Of a stretch of 64,000 bases of DNA, positions 35,264 to 48,185 are shown one piece after another (within the stretch, counting starts at the first letter, position 1; every line of letters starts with the position of its first letter). Location of the stretch: the NCBI GenBank assembly GCA_027257055.1, contig JAPVLO010000040.1, forward strand, positions 208,501-272,500. Reading direction: 5' to 3'. The notes under the pieces were generated by a model. That model was given only the letters and a program-made list of their open reading frames with translations. It was not told where the DNA came from and did not search any database. The DNA is from Cephalopachus bancanus. Lineage: Eukaryota > Chordata > Mammalia > Primates > Tarsiidae. Made by a program: the position numbers and the translations under genes.

Positions 35264-36950
35264 TGTTGTTGTGGTTGTTGTTATTGTTGCATTATATACC
35301 ATCCCCACCAGTGTTTGTGAAAAGAAAGCAGAAATGTCCAGGTTGACCCTGCAGTACAGCATATATTAAAGCTCCATTATACAGACCATGAGGTGAGATT
35401 CAGATTGTCTTTATTATATTCTGTTTGAAGACCCCAGGTGGCCCCACGTCAATCCCCAGATGAGAAGGGAGAAGGGCTGTAAGCAACACCAAAGCTATTT
35501 AATCACTCTTATTAATTTCAAGGTAAAAGTTGGGTTTATAGCATTATAAAATGAAAAAGTACTCCCTTGCCTAACTCCTTAGGAGACAGGCCTGAATGTC
35601 ATTCTTGGTTTATTTCTTTGGGGAATTAACTGCTTGGATTCCTTCAAAGTTTAATTAAATTGTCACATAACACATAAAATAGCAAATAAAACAGGCTTTT
35701 CCTATGTCCTGGTGTTAATTTTATGTCATCAAAATTGTTTAGCTTGTTAGCCGCTTAACTCCAGCTGCCCCAGTTACCAATTAAGGGTTCTGTGTGAATG
35801 CCTTTTCCCCATTTAAACACCAGCTCTGACTGCACTCTTGTTAAACTTTTCATTTCCTTGGGGTTGCAACTACTAATTTTCTAATAGGTTCTTGGTCATT
35901 TAAGTTTTATGCTGTGCAGTTTTTGATGGCAGAAGAAAATTCGAAAAGTTTGGTTCAGGAAAAAGTGTCAACAGGCTGACGTGTTTGTAGCAAGAAACTT
36001 TCTGTATTATCAACCCTAATGTGCTCATTTCTAGATGAAGAAACTGTGGTTCAGAGAGGTGACCTGAGCTGCCACGAGTCACATGATAACTAAATGGCAA
36101 GAATGGGGTTTTAATCCAGAAAAGCAACTCCAAATATGATGATTTTGTGAATGTACATAGCTGCTGTTTTGCCTGATGCTCTCTTCTCTATTCAGTGACG
36201 TTTCTTAATTTAGAATCTCATCATCTGTTATACTATTGATATCATAATCTTTTTTATTAGTCTTCCAAGGTTAGATACACCATGAGGTTGGATGGGAACT
36301 CTATTCACCATCCCTCCTGTCTCTTGCTTTCCTCACAGTTCAGTCTCCAAAAGAATGAGGAGTCCTTCATTTTACTCCTTGGAGTGAACAGAGTTGGCAT
36401 AAATACCTGTGCATATCTGAATACCACAGGTAATCAACCTGTGCCCTACACCTGAATACAACAGGCGGTCACCCACCCACCACTCCACTATAGAAAAGGG
36501 AATAGCCCATCAGATTAATGTGCCTCAGAAGCCTGACACACATTGGGCCATATGAGCTTAGGGCAGAGCCACTGCCTTACAAAGCCAGCATAGGCCTGGA
36601 TATTGACTCTCTCACCCCTTTGGCTCCACCAGACACTGTGAACAAGACATGTGAACAAGAGCATAACCCGTATTTCACAGCCTGCACAAGTGCTTTCTTG
36701 GAAGATCATGCTTTCACCACAGGTGATCTTTCTTTCTGTGCAGAGTGAGGCGTGAGGAGGCTTCAGTTTATCTGGGATCAAGCTGCCCCCTTGAGCTTAG
36801 CTCTATGAAGGAGCCCTGAACATTGGGGCATAGTAGGAACTGATCTGGCCCAGTAATAAATCATATTGCACTTCAGTCTTCAAGTTTGTTTCTTACGTGG
36901 TTAAAACTCAGTTAAAAGAATGAGTGAGTGGTTAGTATCCATAGATTTCC
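35264..36950. other. Non-coding stretch, small ancient repeat pieces
   Basis: 36028-36120 has an old MIR/L2-class motif ('agatgaagaaactgtggttc', 'cacgagtcacatgataacta'). The remainder, including the overlapping opposite frames at 36515-36781, is unassigned. Confidence 0.4.
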
Positions 36951-37290
36951 AACATAAATTTATCTCTATTTCAATCCTCCCTACTGACACCCAAGATATT
37001 GCTGGATGGCTTAAACCTTTAAGATGTCCTCAAGGTTTAAAGTTGGGATAAAATTCAAACCATTTAGAATAATAAAAATAACTTTCCTTATATTGTCCCT
37101 CTCTACTTGTCTACCAGTCTCTCTCATCATTCTCCTCCTTGTAGTCTGCCACTCAGCCATACAGAGGTGTTGGAAGTTTCCTTGAAAATATTGCAATTCT
37201 AACTATCTGTGCCATTTTACCCCTCTTCATGGATTCTATCCTCATGTCTGCTCTTCTTCAACCCAGTCCCCATATATACACAATTCACTG
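36951..37290 (+). mobile_element. Probable L2 LINE fragment
   Basis: 'tctctctcatcattctcctc' then 'gtctgccactcagccataca' and 'ggtgttggaagtttcc' follow the order of the L2 3' end at low identity. Confidence 0.45.
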
Positions 37291-38689
37291 GTTGGCAAAC
37301 TCTTTCACCACTTTCCAGAATAGGCTAAAATGTCAGACTATCAATGAGAAGGCCAAATTAAGCTGCATTGATTAGCGTTGATTTCAGCTAGATTCAAAGA
37401 AATGAGGAAAACTTATGAGTGATTTATATTCCTCTTTCAGTTTCTCTCTTTTAAATTAACACTATTTGTTAATTTTTGCCTATTTAATTAACACTATTTT
37501 AGAAACAAAAAGCAACCTTTCCTCTTCCCTTCTATTTTCTGAGATTGGGGTCAAATTACACTATAGTCCTGAATGGTCTGCCTTGTCATTTTAATCTAGT
37601 CAGGATTCTATTTATATAGAATAAGGATATCCCAGATTGTGAAAATGTCCTTTTCATCCTTATTTTTGACAGAAAAAAATAATACTTTAAGTGTCATAAG
37701 CTCATGCACAACATTATAAATCCATTCAATGGATTTATTCAACAAATATTTAATAAGCACCTACTTTATAGCAAACCTTCTTCTATTCCTTAAAGATTTG
37801 AGGATGATTAATATATACTCTTGCTTCTACAAAGTTCACAAATTAGAGGAGACAGAACTTGAATAAGTCTAAAACAATTTAACAACGTGATGGACAAGAT
37901 TCAATAGGACCAGAGAGAAAAAAGTATTTCAGCTTCTTTAGGGCAGGAAAGAAACTTTCAGATAGAAACTAAAACTCAGTGAAGACCTTGAAGGATGAAT
38001 GCCAACTTGCTAAGTGAAGAGGAGATGACATTTGAATACTGTGAGCATTCAGAGGAAAGATAGATGGGAGATGAGAGGTAGGAGGAATGGTGATAAGAAA
38101 ATACACTACAATTGAGTGTCCAGAAGATTCTATAAACTTTTCAAAGACCCAGTTCTGTACTAGCCAACAACAAGCCTTAGCAAAGATCACTACCAAGATG
38201 GAAAGATTGTTCTTTGAACAGTTATCTTCAACAACTTCTAAAATCATGATGCTAGTAACTAATATCGCAAGCAAAGTCCTTGCTATGTGTCACGCTCTCT
38301 GCTTAGCACTTTTCATATATTATCTAATTTAATATTCACAACAAATCTGTAGAGTAAATACTCATATTCAAACAGCTACACCTTATTTAAAACCATTGGA
38401 GTAAGTCAACAGAGAATAGGAAGTGTTGTTAATTATTGGAAAAATATCAAACATTTGAAGACCAGGAGGAAAAACATAGGTGATGTAACTGGCAGAAGAG
38501 GAGTTGCTGCTTCTGAAGATGGAGTAGACAAGAACACTGGTATTCAGACACATGTCAGTGGCTGTGAGAGGTATCTGCCAGAGTGAGCTTAGAGTATTCT
38601 GCTAAAAGCTTCTGTGCTCTGGTATGAAGTTTTCACAGGAGGAGCTATGCTCATAAAAGTTACTTTATTACCCTGCAAACTTAACCCAG
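37291..38689. other. Non-coding stretch upstream of the ERV remnant
   Basis: 37738-37870 carries an old repeat motif ('ttattcaacaaatatttaat'). I could not recognise a gag region or a 5' LTR here. The opposite frames around 37969-38332 lack domains. Confidence 0.35.
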
Positions 38690-41008
38690 TTAATGTGCCT
38701 TCAGAGGTTGACTCAACCTCACTTGCATTTTGGACCATAGTCCTTTGCTCACTGGAAGACCCTATCATTACTACCTAAAATGGCCCACTGTCTTGCACTC
38801 CCCTAGAGTGAGGGCTAGCCTTAGATCTATCTATAATGTTGCTACTATTGCAGAAGCTATAACGGCCCCATGCCCATATCAGACCCAGCTAGATTCACAG
38901 TGGCTCTGATATTTTCCATCACTTCTAGATTCAGATGTAGTAACAAGATAGGTGGTGTACCCATTCACAGATACAGTGCTAAATGGTGAGACTGGACATC
39001 ATGGCTTCTCCAACTTGTTACATGGCTATTGATTTGGTGAACTTCCTTCTCTAAACCACCAGCCAAGAGGATCAAAAGAATTTTACCTTTACATGCAAAG
39101 ACAGCAGATCACCACCTCCTACCTCTAGGTTATATTAACTCTCTTGCTGTCTGGTAAAAATATTCTGCAGGGATCTTGATCATCTTCACATTCTTCGGTG
39201 TATCAAACTGGCTTGCTATATTAATGACATTCTGCTAATCAGACTGGGTGAGCAGGAGGTAGCAAGCAAGTTATGTTAGATGGCTTAGAAAGTTATATGT
39301 GAGTCAAACTCCATGGCTACTCAGTGGTCTACAACACTGGTGAAGCTTTTAAACACCAATGTTCTGGAGTATAACACAGCATTTCTTCTAATAAAAAGTC
39401 AAATTTATTCTAACTTTTGACTTCTACAATTAAAAAAAGATTCACGGCATTTGGTGAGCATTTTTGGATTTTGAAGGCAATGTATATTGCCCTTGGGAAT
39501 TTTGTTTTGACACATTCACTGGGTAACTTAAAGGCTTCTACTTTTAATTGGGGTCCAGAAAAAGAGAGAGCTCTGTATCAGGTCTAAAAATCAGTGCAAA
39601 CTTTTGTCACTTGAGTTTTATGACCTGGCAGATTCCACAACACAGAGGTTTTTGCAGTAGATAGCAATACTGTGTGGAATCTTTACCAAGCCTATTGAAA
39701 AAGTCACAATGTAAGGCTCCTAGAATTCTGAAGTAATGTCATCCCCTCTGCAGAAGGGAGATACTCTCCATTACAAAATCAGAACCTGGTAATGAGGATT
39801 TAGCATATAACCATGAAGCACCAGTTGTTTATGATATCTGACCTCCCCATTATGGATTGGGTATTGTCTCATGCATATATAAAGTTGTAAGTGTGGACAG
39901 GTATGTAGCAATTTATTGTATGGTGAATGAGATATAGTTTGAACCAGCCAAGTCAAATCCCGAGGGCATGAGAAAAGTTCATTAAAGATGGACCAGACAT
40001 CCATGCAACCTATGTCTATTACACTGATCCCTCTTCTTTATCTCACAATGGACTAATAAGGGGTACTGGGGTATATAAGTTAACTGCCTCATTACAATAT
40101 CATCTTGGGGTAGCCCTCAAAAGCTACACAGGAGAGACATGTGGGCAGATATGTGACCATTGGGAGAATACCCACTTTACATGAAGGAAGGGGTCTACTG
40201 AGGCATCTGTCGGTACACATTGACTACTTGGTAGTGGTAAGTTGCTTGGTCAGTTGGTCAAAAGCTTGGTAGATACATGACTAAAAAAATAAGGCAAAAT
40301 GAAGTCTGGTTAAGACATATGGAAATGAATCCATAGAACCAGCTACAAAGATATGAATCTTTTTGTTTCAAATTGATGCTCACCAGAAAACTTCTATCAC
40401 ACAGGAGGCATTGGACAATCAAGTGGAGGGAATAATCCAAATTGTGGATGAGGGCCAGCCACTTTTCTTTCAACCGCCTCAGAGCTTGTATAGTGTGTCC
40501 ATGATCATGTTGTATATGTTGGCACAGATGAAACTTCTAAAGAAACTTGGAAGGGTCTTCTCTATCTGGGATGATAGCTACTGCTACTATTGGATCCTCA
40601 ACATGTCATCAGAGGTAAACATGTCTTCATGGCATCATTTTTCAGGGGGACTAGTGAAATAATAAGTAGAAGGTTGACTATATCAAACATGCTCCACCAT
40701 AAGGGACACTGTAATTCATACATACTGAAGATATTAGTTTCCCTTCCCTAACCATGGTGCCTCCTCTACATCATCGTCCAAGGATTTGCAAAATGTCTGA
40801 CCCATGTTATCCCACACAGTATTGCCTCAGACCAAGGGAGTCATTTAATGTAAAATATATTCAGTGATAGTACACAATCATGAGTTTTACTGGTCTAACC
40901 ATGTATTCCATTATCCAGAAGTAGGCAGCCTGAAGGAATCATGGCTAAAATTTAATGTCCCAGCTAAGGCACCTTCCAACCTGGAAAGGTGAGTTTAAAT
41001 ATGGACTT
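38690..41008 (+). pseudogene. Decayed ERVL pol (RT-RNase H-integrase)
   Basis: The remnant of the pol gene that once encoded the viral reverse transcriptase, RNase H and integrase. The RT active-site region is at 39217-39240: the first of the two catalytic aspartates is read as Asn (39223-39225) and the second is kept (39226-39228); an in-frame stop follows about 20 codons later. Frame shifts and stops recur in RNase H and integrase; the longest residual frame here, 40363-40662, covers the RNase H-integrase linker for about 99 codons. No gag or env was recognised, although ERVL elements usually lack env. Function is excluded; class assignment rests on sequence order and conserved blocks seen by eye. 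Confidence 0.78.
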
Positions 41009-41011
41009 CCA

Positions 41012-41502
<491 letters not shown>

Positions 41503-42200
41503 AAATTAAATACTTCTGCACTAAAGCAATGGCTGCTAAATAATTCTATGTCTTTAATAACTAGGATAAATGGAATGGGAAACATGGATCGAAAAGTAGG
41601 GCTGACCTTTCCACCATCACCTCCAGGGACCTATGTATAGAATTTGCATTTTTTGTGCTCTGCACTTTAGAGTGCCATGGTTTGACATCTTGATTCCAAA
41701 GGAAAGAACTGAACAGGAATCTGTGACTACGACATGACCTCTTTGGGTTCCCTATGCCAATGAACCAACAGGATAGAAAAGTAGATATTGAACTTCTGAT
41801 CAACTGATATTGAACAACCGATCCCAGTTTCCAGAATTACTGCAATCAAGAAAGAGAAGAGTTTGTTTAGATAACAGGTATTCATTGTGATGTCCTTTAA
41901 CACTCTTGGATAGTATAAATGGTCAGTTGCACTAGTCATGGCCTTGTCAAGGGCTAGACATTACAGGCTTAGAACCCTCTGGGGTGAACATATGGGTCAC
42001 CAGGCAAGTAACCTAGAATAGACAAAGTTCTGTCTAAGGGTAAGGAAAATCTTGAATAGGTCAAAGGAGAGAGAGATGATGGGTAGCAAGTATATCCTCA
42101 AGATCAGCACCAGAGACTGAAGTTGGGCTTCCTAATTCTACTTAACTATTTTGAGAAGATTGTTACTGGCCACCACCTTGAAGAAGTAGAAGAGATGAGT

Positions 42201-43059
42201 ACACCTTGTTCTAGTATCATAGAATGAGATTCAGGTATCTTAAGATAGTAAGTGGATTTCAATGACAAGAAGGTAGATTCGCATATACTTCCTCAGGTTC
42301 TACACTTCCTTAGATTCCCTTAGGCCCACCTTCCCCCAGATTTAGGACACTAGCTCCTGTGATCTCATGGCCTAACACTGCTGGCTGTTTTATCTTCCCT
42401 AGTTGAGCACTGGGCTTTTGCATGTTCTCTGACATGCCTGTCTCTGTACTTTTAACAGTCAGGTCCAGTCCAGCTGGACCGATAGATATTCAGACTCTCC
42501 CTGTCTTTTCTGATTTCAAATGAAAGGCCTCAGCATGAGACATGGGTCTTTTTTTTTTTTTTTTGTCAGTATCTACCTGGAAAAGTTAGGCAATGCCATA
42601 TAGAAGTGCACATGAGCTAACACCCTATGGACCAGTAAAAGAAGATGGGAAATTGCTGAGAGATAAACACTCTTTTCTCCTTCCCTGGTCTGACAGCTCT
42701 AAAGTGAAGTGCTGCCTTTTAGTTTGTCTAAAGATGACCCTTGTGCCAGTCACACGGCTATATTTTCCTGTCAAACTGGTCAGCTCTGAAACCTACCTCT
42801 TTATATTTGCTTCCCTTTTTTCTGTCTGTTGTTACCCTGAGATGGTGCTTCCTAGTATGGCATTAACATGCTATTTGTACCTCATTTTTTGTTTTATAGC
42901 AGAACATAATTAAAACAACCTCCTTGAGCGTTGATCTTGGGTGAGGCTTGGCCAAAGAGAATATCAAAGAGATTTTTCAAAATGTTTCACCTTGAAGGTA
43001 TCCAAGGTATTACTCATTCCAAGCCATTGGGATTCGATTAAGCAAAAGTAAAAATGAGG
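42201..43059. other. Non-coding stretch, possibly ERV 3' remnant
   Basis: May contain the end of the ERVL element or its 3' LTR, but I could not identify LTR ends. An isolated T18-19 run lies at 42548-42566. The 106-codon plus frame 42593-42913 has a hydrophobic end but no identifiable domain. Confidence 0.35.
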
Positions 43060-43268
43060 TTTGAGACCAGACAGACCTGATTTCATCACTTGGGTCTACC
43101 ATTTACTTGGCCTGGTCAAGTCTCTTATGCTCTCTGAACCTTAGTGTCTTTATTTCAAATATTAAAACAAACTCAACTGTTTAATGGGGTCATTTTTAAA
43201 AGGTAGCATGATAAGATATAAAAGACCAGTGTACTGCTTAGTGCATGATAGGTGTCAGTGAATATTAT
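43060..43268 (+). mobile_element. MIR SINE
   Basis: 'agaccagacagacctgattt', 'ggcctggtcaagtctcttat', 'gctctctgaaccttagtgtc', and the end 'gcttagtgcatgataggtgt' follow MIR from core to 3' end. Confidence 0.85.
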
Positions 43269-43821
43269 CCCCAACCCCACTTTGAGTCCTAACTCCTAGG
43301 TGTCCCGAGAGCTGTGAATACGAAATATTAGAACTCTCTAGCTTCTTACTTATGTTTAAGTTCCATGCAGGGAAGCCATACATTAGACAGGACAAATGGT
43401 GGCTGCCAGGGACAATGCATTTTAGGAGTGGTATCCATATGGCAAGGAACTGACATTTCTGGCACCCAGGCAGCCCATTTCCTCCCAAATGCCTGATACT
43501 TCTTAGACATCTTATGTCATTCATCACAACTGTCTTGCTGGGGGACATCTTCCATGTGCAGCTTCTACCTCTGCTTTCCTTTTGGCAGAAGATAAATGCA
43601 TAAATATAATTCATAACCATTTTTAAACAGTACAGAAAAAGCAGTTTGGTATTTAATTTGGCAATCCTGCCCAATGAACTTCTTCTGAATCTTAGGATCA
43701 AGCTCTGTGAATAAATTGTCATTTCCAACCTTCTGTGTAGTATATTCTTTTCCATTGAATCCAGGAATATATCTACATAAATATGAATATCAACATGCAA
43801 ATACATGGAAATGAGGCCCAA
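43255..43821 (-). other. Longest open frame in the window (188 codons), status unknown
   Basis: An uninterrupted minus-strand frame with an ATG, 188 codons long. I recognise no domain, no signal peptide and no family. Its N-terminal part is rich in Ile, Tyr and Asp ('MYLHVDIHIYVDIFLDSMEK'). The C-terminal part overlaps the end of the MIR at 43060-43268, which argues against a real terminal coding exon. The length is moderately surprising for A+T-rich non-coding DNA. It is most likely chance or an unrecognised repeat. Confidence 0.2.
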
Positions 43822-44458
43822 ATGGGGCTAAATATAGGGTTGTAAAAGAAAAATTAACTTGTATATGTGAGCATGTAAATGTTCTATATGAAAAAGTTAT
43901 TTAGTTATTGTTCTCCACATTCATGAAATCTACCCAGAAGGAAATTGACTATGACAAGAGAGATCTTAATTAAACATGAGGAGAAACTACTTGATTTTCT
44001 CAGAGTAGGGATGCACATGAAAACCTAGAATGGGCTGCTAAGGAAGAGTGTGGTGCCATTGCCCAGAACATAGAACATGTTAGACATCAATATGCCTGGA
44101 GGCATGAAGATAGAAAAGATGGCTTTGATTCAAAAGTTCTCAAGACAAGGAGAGATATGAGTACTTTGAATTCCAAACCCTTCTTCTACCCTATTTTATA
44201 TGGAAGAAAACTAAGACCCAGGAGAAGTTAAGTGGGTTTCCTTGGGGCACAAAACTATGTCAATCTAGGTAGTAAAAGAGCTATGGCAAAACTCAACTGA
44301 GGCAGCTGAAGGATTACCAAGCGGTCTATAAACTAGAAGTAACACAGGTTCAAGGCACATGGGGTTTCCAGCCAGAGATGCCCTAGCCCTTTATCCCCTA
44401 GGACTTCACTGTTGTTATGCTGATGGAACTGTTAAAATAAAAAACTTAGACAAATAAT
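43822..44458. other. Non-coding stretch, MIR/L2-class piece near 44170-44300
   Basis: 'ttatatggaagaaaactaag' followed by 'gaagttaagtgggtttcctt' is the old MIR/L2-class motif. Otherwise nothing recognised. Confidence 0.4.
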
Positions 44459-44752
44459 TTTTTTTTTTTTTAGTTGGAGTCTCAATCTGTCTTTCAGGCT
44501 GGAGTGCAGTAGCACACACATGGCCACCCCAATGTCGACCTGCTGGGCTCCGGCGATCCTTCTACCTTAGCCTTTCAAGTAGCCAGAACTACAGATGTGT
44601 GCTACCACGCCCAGCGAATTTTCGATTTATTGTAGAAACGAGGTCTTACCAAGTTGCCCAGGTTGGTCTCGAACCCGTGGACTCAGGCAATTCACTCACC
44701 TTGGCCTCCAAAAGTGTTGGGAATACAGACTGAGCCACCCAGCCCAGTCAAG
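44459..44752 (-). mobile_element. Lineage-specific Alu, antisense
   Basis: Starts with T13 and 'agttggagtctcaatctgtc', keeps 'tcgacctgctgggctccggc' and 'gatttattgtagaaacgagg', and ends 'gagccacccagcccagtc'. Several substitutions are present; short duplicated flanks around 'agacaaa' are compatible with a target-site duplication. Confidence 0.93.
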
Positions 44753-45210
44753 ACAAACTAAATGTAAACAGAGTTTAATTCAGCAAAGAAAATTCTCAAA
44801 TCCTGCAGCCTCCTAAACCAGAGTAAGTTCAGAGACTCCAGTGTAACCACGTGGTAAAAGAAGTTTTATGCACAGAGGAAGGAAAATGAGAACAAAAAAC
44901 AGAAGTGAGGTACAGAAAAAACTAGTTTGGCTATTGCTCAGCATTTGCCTTATCTGAGTCTACTTTGACAGCTGGCCACTTTTGATTGGCCAAAACTCGA
45001 TGATTGGCATAAGAGTAGTCTATCTACATGTCTGAATAGGTTACAGCAAAAGGTTATAGAGAAACCTCTGTGTCAGACCCAAAATATACAAGGAGGCAGC
45101 ATCAGGCTAAATTTAATTTAACAGAACATTCTGGAAAAAAGAAAACCTAAGAAAAAGCAAGAGGAGAGATGCAGGTGGCAACAAAAGAAAGCCAAAAAAA
45201 AAAAAAAAAA
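44753..45210. other. Non-coding stretch, nothing recognised
   Basis: Ends in an A17 tract at 45194-45210, immediately before the rearranged Alu locus. The tract could be the tail of an older retroposed sequence that I cannot identify. Confidence 0.4.
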
Positions 45211-45239
45211 GAATTCTGTGGGTTAGAAAGATCTACTGA

Positions 45240-45492
45240 CCAGGCCGGGCTCAGTGGCTCAGCCTATAATCCCAGCACTTTTGAAGGCCTAGGTGAGTGG
45301 ATTGCCTGAGTCCATAGGTTCGAGACCAGCCCAGGTAACTTGGCCATACCTCATCTCTAAAATAAAATAAAAAATTAGCCGGACATGGTAGTACATGCCT
45401 GTAGTTCCAGTTACTTGGAAGGCTGAGGCAGAAGGAGCACCAGAGCCCAGCAGGTCAATGCTGGGGTGACTGTGGCCTTGAGCATGCCTCTG
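45240..45492 (+). mobile_element. Lineage-specific Alu, 3'-disrupted
   Basis: Starts 'caggccgggctcagtggctc'; the linker and the start of the second arm are present ('gagcccagcaggtcaatgct'). It then breaks off at about 45492 with no A-tail, where an inverted Alu piece begins. Confidence 0.9.
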
Positions 45493-45539
45493 CCAGGCTC
45501 CAGCGATCCTTCCACCTCAACCTTCCAAGTAGCTGGAAC
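45493..45539 (-). mobile_element. Inverted Alu fragment at a rearrangement junction
   Basis: 'caggctccagcgatccttcc' and 'acctcaaccttccaagtagc' are antisense second-arm Alu sequence, in the opposite orientation to the Alu directly upstream. Confidence 0.9.
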
Positions 45540-45635
45540 TCTGTGGGTTAGAAAGATCTATTGAGCAGAGTGGGCTCGGTGGCTCAGCCTGTAATCCCAG
45601 CACTTTTGGAGACCAAGGCGAGTGGATCTTCACAA
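45540..45635 (+). repeat. Second copy of flank plus Alu head (partial duplication)
   Basis: 'ctgtgggttagaaagatcta' at 45541 repeats the pre-Alu flank at 45216-45235. It is again followed by an Alu head ('gggctcggtggctcagcctg'), which stops at about 45630. This is a partial tandem duplication of flank plus Alu. Confidence 0.88.
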
Positions 45636-46799
45636 TAAAATGCCTTATCTCTCCCCCAGACAGGACATTGATTCTAGAGAGAGGGCAAGCTGCTGTGTCT
45701 TACTTATCCAAGTAAGCCCCTCAGAAGAACTTAATACAGAACCCTGTTGATAGTGGATTCTTAATCAAATGTTCCACACATCCCATTGCTAACTAGCTTA
45801 GTCTTTACTGGGCTACACTGGCATAACTCGCCAACCAGAATGCATCTTTCCACAGTACACCAATAGATATGCCTTATGAGGCTTGTCTAGTGGTGCAATT
45901 CAATGCAGCCACACCCCAGCAGGCAGAGTCACTTTGTTTCCAAGCTTCTTTTTTTGCCATTTGTCCCTTTGTCAACTAGCTAAGCCTTTCCAATATGCTT
46001 CTGACTCCACGGCCCCCCTTTTAAGAAGTAAAGCATGGCTCAATTCATCTGCACCATGGATGATGTCTGCCTCTTCTAAGGTGGAAAAAGTCAATCATTT
46101 AAAAGAGTAATACAAAGATTCAGACAGAGAGTGAGTGGGATGTGAAGAACACATTCACAGTGCACAACACTGAATGTGTTTAACAAAGAGTTTCCGCTTC
46201 CCTGTTCTGAGTGTCAAAGAGAAAATAAATCCATTTATTTTAAGTTTTCTGGATGAACATAGAAAAGTGAGAAGAGTTTATTAGAAAGATGCTAGAGAAA
46301 ATAAGAGAGGCAAGAAAAACAGAGAAAAGAGAGTAGAGAGAACATCTTGGTATGCAGGAGTTGTGATATAATGCACCGGATTGCATCTTTCAGAAGACTT
46401 CTCAGAATAGTGATATTCCAGCTAGATGGTCAACGAGCAATGGTTGGGTCACAGAGGATCTTAAATCTGTCCCCTTATATATAAGAAACCAGGACCAGAG
46501 AACACCTTTGCTGGACTTGGCCCAAGGAAGCAAGCCTTACTTAGGTCAGCTTAGTTTCCATGTGGACACAAAAGGGAAGAACAACTCCTGCACTTACAAC
46601 AGAAAGGCTCTGCCTCCCAGTCCAATGTTACCCAGTGTTTGTCTTGGCTTCTGATCGATCTGATTTTCCTTCACCCCCCTTGCCAAGTGTGGTTGCCAAG
46701 AAGTAGGTAGGCAGAGGCCCTGGCAGGAGCAGATGGCTGAGAACCCAACTCCCCCACACTTGATATCCAACATGAGCATTTTTGTACACAAGAATACAA
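45636..46799. other. Non-coding stretch, nothing recognised
   Basis: No named repeat. The overlapping frames at 46594-46840 and the 75-codon frame 45883-46110 have no recognisable domain. Confidence 0.4.
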
Positions 46800-47420
46800 A
46801 TAGTAGCTAGCATTTGTTGAAGCAGAATTGAATCATGCATATAATGATATCTAGCATATAATGTCTATCTCTCATGTATTACCTATTTTAATCATCAAAA
46901 AATTCCATGAGGTTTGCATTATTAATATCATCTCTGATACAATCATAAAGAAGAACAAAATCATGAACTTCACAGCAACTTGGATGAACTTAGAGTCTAT
47001 AATACTGAGTAAACTTCCACAGAAACAAAGAACTGAGTATCACATGTTCTCACTCATAAGCGAACCTTGAACAATTATAGTAATAGTATAAGAAAAGGAT
47101 TGGCAGTAGTGGGAAACTGCCGGGAGGGGGGCAGGGAAGCAGGATTGGCAGTAGTGGGAATCAGCCTGGGGAAGGGGAGACACACCTCATCAACAAGGGT
47201 ACCTGCATAATGAACATTTGTATACCTAACCATTAATTGTATTCTACATCTTTAAAATTAAAAAAATCAAAAGTTCAATTAAAAAATATATATCATCTCT
47301 GTTTTATAGGCAAGGAACCTGAGACACATGGAGTCTCTGTGATCCGTGATCCAGGGAAACACAGAATGTTATCGAAGACCTTGAAGGTAGAGGAGCAGGA
47401 TTCGTGTGACTTGGTTTGAA
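46800..47420 (+). mobile_element. Ancient MIR/L3-class remnant split by L1
   Basis: 'attattaatatcatctctg' (left) and 'tctgttttataggcaaggaa' followed by 'cctgagacacatgg' (right) rejoin to the old 'ttttacagatgaggaaactg' motif once the L1 at 46937-47289 is removed. Confidence 0.6.
46937..47289 (+). mobile_element. L1 LINE 3' end, 5'-truncated, with target-site duplication
   Basis: Starts in the last part of ORF2 ('caaaatcatgaacttcacag'), passes the 'cacatgttctcactcataag' end and reaches the 3'UTR, with two tandem copies of the 'ggattggcagtagtggga' G-rich module (47098 and 47142), and an A-rich tail. A perfect 12-bp target-site duplication 'atatcatctctg' lies at 46925-46936 and 47290-47301. It is close in sequence to the L1 at 9771-11366. 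Confidence 0.95.
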
Positions 47421-47449
47421 GGAAATAGAGAAATATATAATTAAAATGA

Positions 47450-48185
47450 TGGTCTTGGAATCATCCTTGACTCCTCTTTTGCTCTCATTTTCCATTTTCA
47501 ATTTATGAGAAAATGCTTTCAGCTCCACTTTCAAGATATTTCCATGTTTTGACCACTCTTCACTACTTCACTCTTTCTACGCTGGTCCAAGACACCATCC
47601 TCTCTCCAGATCTGAGGCCTCCTAACTGGTCTTTCTGTTTTCCCTCTTTCTTCTTTTTCTTCTGTTCTCAACACAGCAGGCAGATCCAGCCTGTGAAAAG
47701 GTAAGCAACTCTAGACCCCTCTTCTGCTGAGAGCCCTCCAATGGTTTCCTATCTCACCCAGGGGAAAGTCAAAATTCTTAAAATGGTCAAAAGTTCTATA
47801 AAACATACGGCCTCCATTTTTCTCCCTGATTCTATTTTCTCTGTCTGTGACCTTCCCATTGGTATACTTCAGATACACAAGCCTCCTCCTTATCCCTAGA
47901 GTAGGCCAGACACACTCTTTCTTCAGAACCTTCTCATGGCCTGGTCTCTTTCACTGAAGTCTCCTGCCATGGATACTTACAAGGTTCGCAATCTTCCAAT
48001 CTTTTCTCAAAAGTCACTACCAGTGAGGTTTTGTGAACACTAAAATTTCTTTGCTATTTTTTTTCTGCTTCACCCTAATTACCAACACTATCATGTTTCA
48101 TCATTTCCAAGATTTTTTCTCGTATTTTTACATCTTTGAAATGTACCCGACAGTTATCTTAAAGATGTATCTTACATTTGATCAT
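47450..48185 (+). mobile_element. L2 LINE 3' region
   Basis: Long, ordered L2 text: 'gagccctccaatggtttcct', 'gggaaagtcaaaattcttaa', 'ccttctcatggcctggtctc' and a decayed 3' end. This is the best-preserved L2 in the window. The 'ccaatggtttcctatctcac' block is an L2 hallmark. Confidence 0.85.

Noticed and set aside
42548..42566. T18-19 run as the tail of an antisense Alu or L1
   Set aside because: No Alu or L1 sequence follows on the plus strand; it stands alone.
45194..45210. A17 tract as the tail of an Alu directly upstream
   Set aside because: Upstream sequence does not match an Alu second arm.
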